Positions 8,732-17,372 of a stretch of 64,000 bases of DNA are shown piece after piece. The notes beneath the pieces were generated by a model. The model was not told where the DNA came from. It saw nothing but the letters and a program-made list of their open reading frames with translations, and ran no database searches. Location: the NCBI RefSeq assembly GCF_000381005.1, contig NZ_KB908388.1, positions 18,537 through 82,536 of the forward strand. The letters are read 5' to 3'. This stretch comes from Selenomonas bovis DSM 23594 (GTDB lineage Bacteria; Bacillota; Negativicutes; Selenomonadales; Selenomonadaceae). A program made the position numbers and the translations under genes. Every line of letters begins with the position of its first letter. Position 1 is the first letter of the stretch.

Positions 8732-8894
8732 AGGAACCGCTGATTAAATGAGGTGCTCCGGATTTACGTGGATGCGCTGTATCTCTCTAGGAGACAAACC
8801 GCAGGCGTAGCCGAAGCTACGCTGAGGATTTGTCGACGACGAGAGGACAGTGCAGACGCGTGAAGACGGAGTGCCGAATGAATCAGTGGTTCCT
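8732..8894. mobile_element. R2 MITE-like element, full copy A
   Basis: A 163-bp element bounded by near-perfect terminal inverted repeats starting AGGAACC(A/G)CTGATTAA, with an internal imperfect hairpin around GGCGTAGC/GCTACGC. The reverse complement of copy B (53581-53740) matches it at roughly nine positions in ten by eye. It has no coding capacity, so any transposition would depend on a transposase elsewhere. It lies between the rpmB terminator and the 3' end of ligA. Confidence 0.8.
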
Positions 8895-8900
8895 TTATTT

Positions 8901-10910
8901 TCAAGGGAGCAGCGCCCGCAGGCCCGCCTCGTCGAGCACGGGGATGCCGAGCGTCTGCGCCTTCTGGAGCTTGCTGCCTGCGGCCTCGCCCGCGACGAGG
9001 TAGTCCGTCTTCTTTGAGACAGAGCCTGTGACGCGGCCGCCGTGCGCCTCGATGAGCGCGGCGCACTCCTTGCGTCCGAGCGTCGGCAGCGTGCCCGTGA
9101 TCACGAATGTCTTGCCGCCGAGCGTATCGTCGAGCGCCGCTGCCTGCTCCGCCTCCATACGCACGCCCTGCGCGGCCATATCGGCAATCTGCCGCCGATT
9201 CTCCTCGTCGGCAAAGAACTGCACGATGGCGCGCGCGCTGATGTCTCCCATGTCGCGAACCGCGAGCAGCGCCGTCTCATCCGCCGCCATGAGCGCCTGT
9301 ACTGAATGGAAGTTGCGCATGAGCTCGCGCGCCGCCGCACGGCCGATGCCCGGAATGCCGAAACCTGTGACGAGCCGCTCGGGCGCATTTTCCTTGCTCG
9401 CCTCGATGGCCGCGAGCAGCTTGTCCGTATTCTTCTCCTTGCCGACGATGCCCTCCGCGAGCAGCGCATCCCTGTGCTCGCGCAGATGATAGATATCCGC
9501 GATGCTCTGCAGGTAGCCCTTTTCGATGAGCGCATGCACCGCGGCCTCGCCGAAGCCCTTGATATCCATCGCGCCGCGGCTCACGAAGTTCAGCAGGTGG
9601 TTCTCGAGCTGCGCGGGGCAGCTCGGATTCTGACACTTGATATCCGCCGTGTCCTCCATGCGCACGGCAGGCGCGCCGCAGACGGGGCAGCGGTCGCCGA
9701 TGCAGAACGGCACCGTGCCAGAGGGACGCTTCTCCCTCACGACCTCCTTGATTTTCGGGATGATCTCGCCGGACTTATAGACGCGCACCGTATCGCCGAC
9801 GCGCACGTCGAGCGCGTCGATGAAGTCCTGGTTGTGCAGCGTCGCGCGCTCGACGCTCGTGCCGCAGAGGCGGATGGGATCGAACACAGCGGTCGGCGTG
9901 ATCCTGCCTGTGCGCCCGACGGAGAGCTGAATGTCGCGGATGACCGTCTCCTTTTCCTCTGGCGGGTATTTATAAGCGATGGCCCAGCGCGGAACCTTGC
10001 TCGTCGCGCCGAGCTTCTCGCGATCGCTGAGGCTGTTGAGCTTCACGACCGCGCCGTCGATATCATAGGGCAGGCTGCCGCGGCGCTCGCCGATGGCCTC
10101 GATGGCTGCCCAGACCTCATCCGCCGTATGGCAGACGCGATAGCCCTGGATCGTTTTGATGCCCTGGCTGTGCATGTAGTCGTAAGCCTCCGTATGCGTC
10201 GCGAACGTCCGCCCCTCTGCCTTCTGCAGATTGAAGACGAAAAGCGACAGCCCCCGCTCCTTCGTGATGCGGCTGTCGAGCTGGCGCAGCGTCCCCGCCG
10301 CGCAGTTGCGCGGATTCGCGAACGGACGCAGGCCGAGCAGCTCCTGCCGCTCGTTCACGCGGTCGAAGGCCGCCTTTTCCATATAGACCTCGCCGCGGAT
10401 CTCAAAGTACGGCAGCTTGTCCGCGAGATGCTGCCGCACATCGGCGATCACGCGCGCGTTCTCCGTGACGTCCTCCCCCTGCACGATGCCGTCACCGCGC
10501 GTGATGGCCCGCTCGAGCTCGCCGTCTCGATAGCGCAGCGCCAGCGAGAGACCGTCGATCTTCTCCTCGACGACGAACTCCGGTGCCGCAAGCTCCTGCT
10601 GCAGCTCCGCCACGAACGCGTCGATCTCCGCACGCGAGAAGACATCCGCGAGCGAGAGCATCGGCACATCGTGCTTCACGAGCACGCCCGCCGTACGCAT
10701 CGCCTTGCCGCCGACCAGCTGCGTCGGCGAATTCTTCGTGATGAGCTCCGGATACGCCTTTTCGATTTCCTTGAGCCGGAGCATGAGCTGGTCATACTCA
10801 TAGTCCGAGATCTCCGGATTGTCTTCGTTATAGTAACGGTTATTATGGTAGCGAATCTGCTTGCGCAGGGACGCAAGCTCGCGCTTGACCTCTTTCATAT
10901 CGTTTGTCAT
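8901..10910 (-). CDS. ligA: NAD-dependent DNA ligase
   Basis: LigA seals nicks during replication and repair using NAD. The 669 residues match the family length. Domains in order: Ia (YHNNRYYNEDNPEISDYEYD, NMN binding), the adenylation domain with nucleophile Lys117 in EEKIDGLSLALRY, the OB fold, a four-Cys zinc finger (CPVCGAP followed by CQNPSCPAQ), helix-hairpin-helix repeats, and a C-terminal BRCT domain (GKTFVITGTLPTLGRKE). AGAGGAGAA precedes the ATG. The C-terminus ends seven bases from the R2 copy A boundary. Confidence 0.97.
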   Translation of the reverse strand: MTNDMKEVKRELASLRKQIRYHNNRYYNEDNPEISDYEYDQLMLRLKEIEKAYPELITKNSPTQLVGGKAMRTAGVLVKHDVPMLSLADVFSRAEIDAFVAELQQELAAPEFVVEEKIDGLSLALRYRDGELERAITRGDGIVQGEDVTENARVIADVRQHLADKLPYFEIRGEVYMEKAAFDRVNERQELLGLRPFANPRNCAAGTLRQLDSRITKERGLSLFVFNLQKAEGRTFATHTEAYDYMHSQGIKTIQGYRVCHTADEVWAAIEAIGERRGSLPYDIDGAVVKLNSLSDREKLGATSKVPRWAIAYKYPPEEKETVIRDIQLSVGRTGRITPTAVFDPIRLCGTSVERATLHNQDFIDALDVRVGDTVRVYKSGEIIPKIKEVVREKRPSGTVPFCIGDRCPVCGAPAVRMEDTADIKCQNPSCPAQLENHLLNFVSRGAMDIKGFGEAAVHALIEKGYLQSIADIYHLREHRDALLAEGIVGKEKNTDKLLAAIEASKENAPERLVTGFGIPGIGRAAARELMRNFHSVQALMAADETALLAVRDMGDISARAIVQFFADEENRRQIADMAAQGVRMEAEQAAALDDTLGGKTFVITGTLPTLGRKECAALIEAHGGRVTGSVSKKTDYLVAGEAAGSKLQKAQTLGIPVLDEAGLRALLP

Positions 10911-10991
10911 GCTGCTCTCGTTCTCCTCTCCCGTTCGGGGTGTTACTTCCTTATTATACCATAGGGCCGAGGCGGGCAGGGCGGGAAAAGA

Positions 10992-11020
10992 TTGCTTTCC
11001 GTGAAAAAATGACGTATAGT
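10992..11020 (+). promoter_or_regulatory. Possible promoter of the glyoxalase-type gene
   Basis: TTGCTT (10992-10997), a 17-nt spacer and TATAGT (11015-11020). It implies a leader of about 180 nt before the gene at 11210, in which I recognise no known RNA element. Nothing else is seen in the 10911-11209 gap. Confidence 0.4.
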
Positions 11021-11209
11021 AACATCAGGGAAAGACGCTGCCCAGCACTGCCTACGGTCGCGTCTCCTGATTGCTACGCGCCTTTCGCGCCGCCCGCGAA
11101 GCATCCGCCCTGCCGAGGGAATTTTCCTGCCCCCGGGCGGCTGGCATGCGGCTTCACGAATGGAATCCCCGATTCCTTCGGCGCTTTTCAAACTCTGGAG
11201 GTATGTCAA

Positions 11210-11575
11210 ATGAAATTCCGTTTCGCACATAACAACTTCAACGTCCTCGACCTCGAGCGCAGCCTGAAATTCTACAAGGAGGCGCTCGGCTTCGAGGAAT
11301 CCCGCCGCCTGAACGCTCCTGATTTCACGCTCGTCTACCTCTCCGACGGCGGCCAGACGCCGCACGAGCTCGAGCTCACCTGGCTCCACGACCGCAAGAA
11401 GCCCTATGACCTCGGCGAGAACGAATTCCACCTCGCCGTCACAGCGGACGACTTCGACGCCGCACACAAGAAGCACCAGGAGATGGGCTGCATCTGCTAC
11501 GAAAACCTCGCGATGGGCATCTACTTCATCGCTGATCCGGATGGCTACTGGATCGAGATCCTGCCGCAAAAGTAA
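11210..11575 (+). CDS. gloA: Glyoxalase I / VOC family protein (lactoylglutathione lyase-like)
   Basis: A 121-residue vicinal-oxygen-chelate protein made of two beta-alpha-beta-beta-beta modules. The first opens with FRFAHNNFNVLDLERSLKFYKEALGF; the second has EFHLAVTADDFDAAHKKH and ends with GIYFIADPDGYWIEILPQ, where the C-terminal Glu of a metal site is expected. Canonical glyoxalase I isomerises the methylglyoxal-thiol hemithioacetal; the thiol used here is unknown. The ATG at 11210 has GGAGG 8 nt upstream; an in-frame extension upstream has no ribosome site. It is monocistronic with its own terminator. Confidence 0.85.
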   Translation: MKFRFAHNNFNVLDLERSLKFYKEALGFEESRRLNAPDFTLVYLSDGGQTPHELELTWLHDRKKPYDLGENEFHLAVTADDFDAAHKKHQEMGCICYENLAMGIYFIADPDGYWIEILPQK

Positions 11576-11588
11576 ATACCATAACGCG

Positions 11589-11625
11589 CAAACGGCTGCT
11601 GCGGAACCTCCGCAGCAGCCGTTTG
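11589..11625. terminator. Terminator between gloA and rarA
   Basis: A 16-bp perfect stem (11589-11604 with 11610-11625) with a 5-nt loop lies between two convergent genes. Confidence 0.85.
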
Positions 11626-11651
11626 TTGCCTTCCCCCGTTCAGTCTCTCTT

Positions 11652-12974
11652 TTACGATTTTTCGTGTTTCCGTTTCCATGCTTTTATTTCCTTCAGCCGC
11701 TGCGCAAAGCGGCCTTCCAATCCTTCCTGAGTGGGGTGGTAATAGCTCCGCCCCCGCAGGGATTCCGGCAGGCATTCCATGTTGGTGAGCTTGTCCCGTG
11801 CATCATGGGCATACTGGTAGCCCTTGCCGTAGTCCAGATCCTTCATCAGGCGGGTCACACCATTGCGCAGGTGCAGCGGCACGGGTTCGGCCTGACGCTC
11901 TGCGGCATCCTTGCGGGCCATGCCATAAGCCACATAAAGCGCATTGGACTTGGGCGCCAGGGACATATAGACCACGGCCTGCGTGAGATGCACCGTACAC
12001 TCAGGCATGCCGATGAAATGACACGCCTGATACGCCGCCACGGCAATCTCCAAGGCCCTCGGGTCGGCAAGTCCGATGTCCTCGCTGGCAAAGCGGGTGA
12101 TTCTCCGTGCTACATAGAGAGGATCCTCTCCTCCCTCCAGCATCCGTGCCAGCCAGTACACCGCCGCATCAGGATCGGAGTTGCGCATAGACTTGTGCAA
12201 AGCAGAGATGATGTTGTAATGCTCCTTCCCATCCTTATCATAGAGAAGCAGTTTGCGGGAGGTGCATTGCGCTACATCTTCCTCCGTAATCGTCAGTTTC
12301 CCGTTTTCATCCGTAGCATTCAGTGCTGCCATCTCCAGGGTGGAAAGCGCCTTGCGTGCATCGCCATTGGCGAAAGCTGCCAATTTTTTCAGCAGAGCAG
12401 GTGCGATCTCCACCTGCTGTCCGCCAAAGCTCCGCTCATCTCTCAGGGCACGCTGCAGGAGGGCTTCGATATCCGCCTCTGACAAGGCTTTCAGCACGAA
12501 GACCTTGCAGCGGGATAAGAGTGCGCCATTGACCTCGAAAGAAGGATTCTCCGTAGTGGCACCGATCAGGATAATGCTGCCCTTCTCCACGAAGGGCAGG
12601 AAAGCATCCTGCTGAGCCTTGTTGAAGCGGTGAATCTCATCGACAAACACGATGGTCTGTTCGCCGTAAAGCCTGTTGCTTTCGGCCTTTTTCATAACCT
12701 CGCGGATCTCCTTGATCCCGCTGGTCACCGCCGAGAAATTGATGAAGCGGGCCTTGGTCATTCGGGCGATGACGCCAGCCAGGGTGGTCTTGCCCACGCC
12801 CGGCGGCCCCCAGAAGATCATAGAGGAAATGCTGTCCTGCTCAATGAGCTTCCGCAGCACCTTGCCCTTGCCCAGCAGATGCTGCTGTCCCACGATTTCC
12901 TCCAAGTTGCGGGGCCTGATCCGTGCCGCCAGCGGCTCCGGCACTTCCTTTTCAAAAAGAGACGACGTTTCCAT
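11652..12974 (-). CDS. rarA: Replication-associated recombination protein A (AAA+ ATPase)
   Basis: RarA/MgsA acts at stalled replication forks. The 440-residue protein has Walker A GPPGVGKTTLAGV, Walker B FVDEIHRFNKAQQDAFLP, sensor segment IGATTENPSFEVN and the C-terminal tetramerisation region with YPHDFP-like YQYAHDARD and LPESLRGRSYYHP. The ATG at 12974 (METSSLFEKE) is chosen because CAGGAGTG lies about 8 nt upstream; the frame opens 14 codons earlier without a good site. Base and codon use here and in the next gene look less GC-rich than in ligA or the bio genes, which could mean a different evolutionary source. Confidence 0.93.
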   Translation of the reverse strand: METSSLFEKEVPEPLAARIRPRNLEEIVGQQHLLGKGKVLRKLIEQDSISSMIFWGPPGVGKTTLAGVIARMTKARFINFSAVTSGIKEIREVMKKAESNRLYGEQTIVFVDEIHRFNKAQQDAFLPFVEKGSIILIGATTENPSFEVNGALLSRCKVFVLKALSEADIEALLQRALRDERSFGGQQVEIAPALLKKLAAFANGDARKALSTLEMAALNATDENGKLTITEEDVAQCTSRKLLLYDKDGKEHYNIISALHKSMRNSDPDAAVYWLARMLEGGEDPLYVARRITRFASEDIGLADPRALEIAVAAYQACHFIGMPECTVHLTQAVVYMSLAPKSNALYVAYGMARKDAAERQAEPVPLHLRNGVTRLMKDLDYGKGYQYAHDARDKLTNMECLPESLRGRSYYHPTQEGLEGRFAQRLKEIKAWKRKHEKS

Positions 12975-13075
12975 AAGCTCACTCCTGCACCAAAATCCAG
13001 CTTCCATCATTTTCATAAAAAGGTATTTGCCTGTCCCTCAAGGCAACGTCTTCCTGAAAACAGCCTCACACGGTA

Positions 13076-15592
13076 TCATCGCTTTTCCATGAATTTGCCA
13101 GTCAGGCTGTCCGGATTCTGACGAATGTTATCAGGCGTGCCACACGCGATGATCCGACCGCCTTCCTTGCCGCCGCCTGGCCCCATGTCAATGATGTAAT
13201 CGGCATTCTCTATCACATCAAGATCGTGTTCGATGACCACCACCGTAGCACCATGATCTATCAATGTCTGAAAAACATGCAGAAGCGTTTTCACATCCTG
13301 CGGATGCAGGCCGATCGTCGGCTCATCGAAAACAAATACGGAATCACTCTGTCCTTTCCCCATCTCACTGGCAAGCTTTAACCGCTGCGCTTCTCCGCCG
13401 GACAGCCCCGGCGTTCCCTCGCCGAGCGTCAGGTAGCCAAGTCCGAGGTCGTGCAGCACCCGCAGGCGCTGCTGCAGCACCCTGAAGCCTTCGAGTACAT
13501 GCAGAGCCTGATCCACGCTCATATTCATGAGTTCCGGCAGGCTGTATTCGTTACCATCCTTCGCCCTGCGGAGGATGGTGAACGCCTCTTTGCTGTATCG
13601 AGAGCCCCGGCAGTCCGGGCATGGAATCTTCACATCTGGCAAAAACTGGACATCCAGAGAGATTTCTCCTGTTCCGTCGCAGGTCGGGCAACGGAGTTTT
13701 CCTGTATTATACGAGAACGCACCTGCCTTGAAGGCATGTTCCTTCGCATAGTTCGTTTTCGCGTATACTTTTCTGAGCTCATCATGGACATTCGCATACG
13801 TCGCTACCGTCGAGCGCACATTGATGCCAATCGGCGTGGCATCGATCAGCTTGACCTGCGCAATCCCTTCCGCCTCAATGCGTTTGATATGTTCCGGCAG
13901 TTTCTGCCCGCTGATTTCGGCCTTCAGTGCCGGAATCAGGCTTTCGAGTACCATCGTTGTCTTTCCGGAGCCGGAAACGCCCGTCACCACAGTAAGGCGC
14001 CCCATCGGGATCCGCACATCCAAGGGATGCACAGTGTGGATAGCTCCCGTTTCCAGATGAATGACTCCTTTCTCAAACATGGCTTTCTCCTGCATGACCA
14101 GACGGATTCTCGATTGATACTGATCGGAAAGATACGGCCCGATGACGGATTCCGGATTTTCAGAAACAGCCTCAATCCTTCCCTCGGAAATAACCTCCCC
14201 GCCGTCCGCGCCAGCGCCCTTTCCCATCTCGATCATCCAATCGGCATGCTTCAGAACCTGCGTATCATGATCGACGAGGATGACAGAGTTGCCGTCCGCC
14301 TTCAGATCGTCCATGACACCGGTCAGCCCCTTGAGATTATAAGGATGAAGGCCAATGGACGGCTCATCGAGAACATAGAGAACACCTGTCGTGCGGTTGC
14401 GGACAGCCCTGGCAAGCTGCACACGCTGCCGCTCACCGGTGGAAAGCGTCGAAGCCGCCCGATCCAGTGATAAATATCCAAGTCCCAAGTCCATCAGCCG
14501 CTTTGAGACATCCATGAAGGATTCACAGATTTTTTCCGCCATGGGACGCATCTCTTCCGGGAGCGATGCCGGAACCCCTTGCACCCAGGGAATCAGTTCC
14601 GAAAGCGTCATGGCAGCTGCTTCATCCAACCCGATGCCCTGAAGCCGCGGCGCACGGGCGGCTTCCGACAGCCTTGTCCCATGGCAATCGGGGCAGACGT
14701 CTTCTTCCAGATATTTTTCGAGCCGCTTCATTCCCTTTTCATCCTTGACTTTGGCAAGGGAATTCTTCACGGAATTGACCGCGCTATAATAGTTGAAATC
14801 CATCTCCGCCGGTTCCAGCGTCTTCGGATTAACATAGTGAATGTGGTGTTTTTTCAGCTCGCCGTGGTAGACGATTTCCTTTTCCTCCGGCGTCAGATCA
14901 CGAAACGGCACATCTGTGCGCACGCCCATCGTGCGCACAATATCCTTCATCAGCGACCACATGAGCGTTCCCCAGACAACCACTGCCCCTTCATCAATCG
15001 TCTTGGAATCATCCGGCACCAGGGAGGCCTCATTCACAGTCTGGACGACTCCCGTTCCGCCACAGGTCGGACATGCACCAGTACTGTTGAAAGCAAGTTC
15101 CTCCGCTCCGGGGCCATAGAAATTCTCTCCGCAGACCGGACAGGTAATTTCCTGCATGGCAGCAACCGAAAGAGACGGCGCGCAATAATGCCCATTGGGA
15201 CAGCGGTGGCTTGCCAGCCGGGAAAACATGAGCCGCAGACTATTGAGCAGCTCCGACAGCGTTCCGAACGTACTGCGGATGCCGGGAACGCCCGGTCGCT
15301 GGCGCAGTGCCAGCGCCGCCGGTACATATCTGACCTCCTCTACGTCTGCCCGTTCCGCCTGCGTCATCCTACGGCGCGTGTAGGTAGACAGGGATTCAAG
15401 ATACCTGCGGGATCCCTCCGCATACAGTGCACCAAGCGCGAGCGACGACTTCCCTGACCCGGAAACACCGGCAATCGCTACGATCTCATGCAGCGGGATA
15501 TCCACATCAATATTTTTCAGGTTATGAACCTTTGCGCCGCGCACCTCGATGCACCTTGGCAGCACGTTTCTTTTTTCATCGCGTATGGACAT
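13076..15592 (-). CDS. UvrA paralogue, short form (excinuclease ABC subunit A-like)
   Basis: An 838-residue protein with two ABC ATPase modules as in UvrA: Walker A GVSGSGKSSLALGAL and GVSGSGKTTMVLESL, signatures LSTGERQRVQLARAV and LSGGEAQRLKLASEM, and zinc modules CPVCGENF...CPTCGGTG and CPTCDGTG...CPDCRGSRY. Canonical UvrA is about 940 residues, so roughly 100 residues are missing, which fits the UvrA2/drug-resistance-associated class better than the main repair UvrA. No uvrB or uvrC is nearby. The start at 15592 (MSIRDEKRN) has AAAGGAG upstream; 32 more codons are open upstream without a site. Composition resembles the adjacent rarA rather than the other neighbours. Confidence 0.88.
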   Translation of the reverse strand: MSIRDEKRNVLPRCIEVRGAKVHNLKNIDVDIPLHEIVAIAGVSGSGKSSLALGALYAEGSRRYLESLSTYTRRRMTQAERADVEEVRYVPAALALRQRPGVPGIRSTFGTLSELLNSLRLMFSRLASHRCPNGHYCAPSLSVAAMQEITCPVCGENFYGPGAEELAFNSTGACPTCGGTGVVQTVNEASLVPDDSKTIDEGAVVVWGTLMWSLMKDIVRTMGVRTDVPFRDLTPEEKEIVYHGELKKHHIHYVNPKTLEPAEMDFNYYSAVNSVKNSLAKVKDEKGMKRLEKYLEEDVCPDCHGTRLSEAARAPRLQGIGLDEAAAMTLSELIPWVQGVPASLPEEMRPMAEKICESFMDVSKRLMDLGLGYLSLDRAASTLSTGERQRVQLARAVRNRTTGVLYVLDEPSIGLHPYNLKGLTGVMDDLKADGNSVILVDHDTQVLKHADWMIEMGKGAGADGGEVISEGRIEAVSENPESVIGPYLSDQYQSRIRLVMQEKAMFEKGVIHLETGAIHTVHPLDVRIPMGRLTVVTGVSGSGKTTMVLESLIPALKAEISGQKLPEHIKRIEAEGIAQVKLIDATPIGINVRSTVATYANVHDELRKVYAKTNYAKEHAFKAGAFSYNTGKLRCPTCDGTGEISLDVQFLPDVKIPCPDCRGSRYSKEAFTILRRAKDGNEYSLPELMNMSVDQALHVLEGFRVLQQRLRVLHDLGLGYLTLGEGTPGLSGGEAQRLKLASEMGKGQSDSVFVFDEPTIGLHPQDVKTLLHVFQTLIDHGATVVVIEHDLDVIENADYIIDMGPGGGKEGGRIIACGTPDNIRQNPDSLTGKFMEKR

Positions 15593-15861
15593 GAGCGGCT
15601 CCTTTCCAATTCCTACGATATATCGAGCGCGGCGCACAAACGCGCGCTGCAGCAGCGCGCGCCAGCCCTCATAAAAAAAGCCGGACAAGACTGCGGCAAA
15701 ACCGCCATCTTACCGGCGCGAGATAGCTCAGATGAACGGAGCATCTGAGAAAAGACAAGCGTGCGTGACGGAAGCTCCCGCGAGGCGTACGGTGCAGTTG
15801 TAGAAACTGCTACCTCGCGCTGCGAGCGGCCAGACAGTCCCATCGCAGTCTATCCGCTGTC

Positions 15862-16170
15862 TCAGGAGAGCAGCGCCTCGACCTGTTCCTTCGGGATGAG
15901 GCCCACGGATTGCTTGCCCTGGCGGCCACCCTCGAAGACGATGAGCATGGGGATGCTCATGACTTGGAACTGCTCCGCGAGTTCCGGCTGCTCATCCACA
16001 TTGACCTTCCCGACCTTGAGCTCCGGATGCGCTGCCGCCACCTGGTCCACCACCGGGGAGAGCATGCGGCACGGGCCGCACCACGGTGCCCAGAAATCGA
16101 CGAGCACCTTGCCCTCCGCCTTGAGAACCTCCTGCTCGAAATTTTCCTGCGTGAGTTCAACTGCTGCCAT
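15862..16170 (-). CDS. trxA: Thioredoxin
   Basis: A 102-residue thioredoxin with the redox motif WAPWCGPCRM (about residues 25-34), the cis-Pro segment SIPMLIVFEGG and the usual five-strand length. It reduces protein disulfides in the cytoplasm using thioredoxin reductase, which is not in this window. The ATG at 16170 has AAAGGAG about 8 nt upstream; 11 codons upstream are open but lack a site. Downstream, 15727-15749 holds a short hairpin (CTCAGATG/CATCTGAG) that might act as a weak terminator. Confidence 0.95.
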   Translation of the reverse strand: MAAVELTQENFEQEVLKAEGKVLVDFWAPWCGPCRMLSPVVDQVAAAHPELKVGKVNVDEQPELAEQFQVMSIPMLIVFEGGRQGKQSVGLIPKEQVEALLS

Positions 16171-16378
16171 GAATAAGACTCCTTTCTCGGCAGGCGGCGC
16201 CATATGCTATCGTCCGCGCCGCCCGTTGCTTTCATCGTCTATCCTATCAATTTCCTCTCCGCTGCACAGTGATTGGCTCACGCAGGCATCCGGCGGCCCC
16301 TAGAGAACCCAGATGGCCGCGCGACCACTGGATCGCAGACGCGTAACAGCAGGAGCGGCATCCGGCGCCTGCTGGCCA

Positions 16379-17164
16379 TCAGCCGAGTGCGACATCGAGC
16401 GCCATCATGAGCGTGAAGCCGACGGCGAAGCAGACGACGCCGACATCGGAATGCGTCCCCTCGCTCATCTCCGGGATGAGCTCCTCGACGACGACATAGA
16501 GCATGGCTCCCGCGGCGAACGCGAGCAGATACGGCAGCACCGGCACGACGAAGCTCGCCGCGAGGATCGTGAGCGCGCCGCCCACAGGCTCCACAGCACC
16601 AGAGAGCACACCGAGCACGAAAGCCCGCGCACGGCTCGCGCCCGACGCCCGCAGCGGCATCGAGACAATGGCACCCTCTGGGAAATTCTGAATCGCGATG
16701 CCGACGGAGAGCGCGATCGCCGCGCTGAAGGAAATGTCGCCGCCACCCGCGAGCCACCCAGCGAGCACAACGCCGACCGCCATGCCCTCAGGGATGTTGT
16801 GCAGCGTCACCGCGAGCGCCATCATGACGGTCTTCGAGAAATGGCTCTGCGGCCCCTCCGCCTGCTCTGCATGAAGGTGCAGATGCGGTATCAGGTGATC
16901 GAGCGCAAGCAGGAAGAGCGTCCCCACCCAGAAGCCGATGACCGCGGGCAGGAACGACCAGCTGCCGAGCGACGCGCTCTCCTCCATCGCGGGAATCAGC
17001 AAGCTCCAGACAGAGGCTGCGACCATCACGCCCGCAGCAAAGCCCATGAGCGCCTTCTGCACCCGCGCCGAAAGTTCCTTCTTCATCACGAACACGCACG
17101 CAGCACCGAGGCTCGTGCCAAGAAACGGGATGAGGAGTCCCGCCAAAAGTTCTTTTTCTATCAT
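16379..17164 (-). CDS. ZIP family metal transporter (ZupT-like)
   Basis: A 261-residue membrane protein with about eight hydrophobic segments. The ZIP metal path is visible as VTLHNIPEGMAVGV (helix IV) and IAIQNFPEGAIVSMPL (helix V), and the cytoplasmic loop carries a His cluster, HLIPHLHLHAEQ. Family members move Zn2+, Fe2+ or Mn2+ into the cytoplasm. AGGAGGTGCGCG precedes the ATG. No metalloregulator is adjacent. The next gene upstream on this strand, bioA, is separated by an R1 repeat and a terminator, so the ZIP gene is probably transcribed alone. Confidence 0.9.
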   Translation of the reverse strand: MIEKELLAGLLIPFLGTSLGAACVFVMKKELSARVQKALMGFAAGVMVAASVWSLLIPAMEESASLGSWSFLPAVIGFWVGTLFLLALDHLIPHLHLHAEQAEGPQSHFSKTVMMALAVTLHNIPEGMAVGVVLAGWLAGGGDISFSAAIALSVGIAIQNFPEGAIVSMPLRASGASRARAFVLGVLSGAVEPVGGALTILAASFVVPVLPYLLAFAAGAMLYVVVEELIPEMSEGTHSDVGVVCFAVGFTLMMALDVALG

Positions 17165-17191
17165 CGCGCACCTCCTGAAAAAATCACAAAA

Positions 17192-17300
17192 TTACATGCA
17201 CAAACGTCCACTTCGTGGACATTGTACGCCCGCCCTTAGAGGATTTCCAGCCAATCGCGCTGCGCCTGCGGCTTGCGCTCTTGGTGATTTACATCATAAA
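17192..17300 (+). repeat. R1 dispersed repeat, copy 3
   Basis: Carries the GCACAA-GTCCAC-TTC-GTGGAC hairpin, the ATCGCGCTGCGCCTGCGGCT block and the GATTTAC end. The inner left arm is AGAGGATTTCC instead of CAGTAAATCC, the same variant seen in copy 5. It sits between the ZIP gene start and the bioA terminator. Confidence 0.85.
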
Positions 17301-17350
17301 ACGCCGACAGTAAGATGTCCCTTTTAGGATACCATACCTGTCAGCGTTTT
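17298..17350 (-). terminator. Terminator of the bioYDA operon
   Basis: A 13-bp stem (17298-17310 with 17338-17350, one wobble position) has AAAA/TTTT ends and lies 22 nt past the bioA stop. Confidence 0.7.
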
Positions 17351-17372
17351 GTCACGAAATGCTATGCCACGC

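Noticed and set aside
15625..15660. GCGCGCTGCAGCAGCGCGC palindrome between the UvrA paralogue and trxA
   Set aside because: Short GC-rich self-complementarity without a T-tract, promoter or conserved partner; likely chance in GC-rich DNA.
16204..16378. Gap between trxA and the ZIP gene searched for a small gene or RNA
   Set aside because: No frame with a ribosome site, no hairpin with a T-tract and no repeat copy was found.
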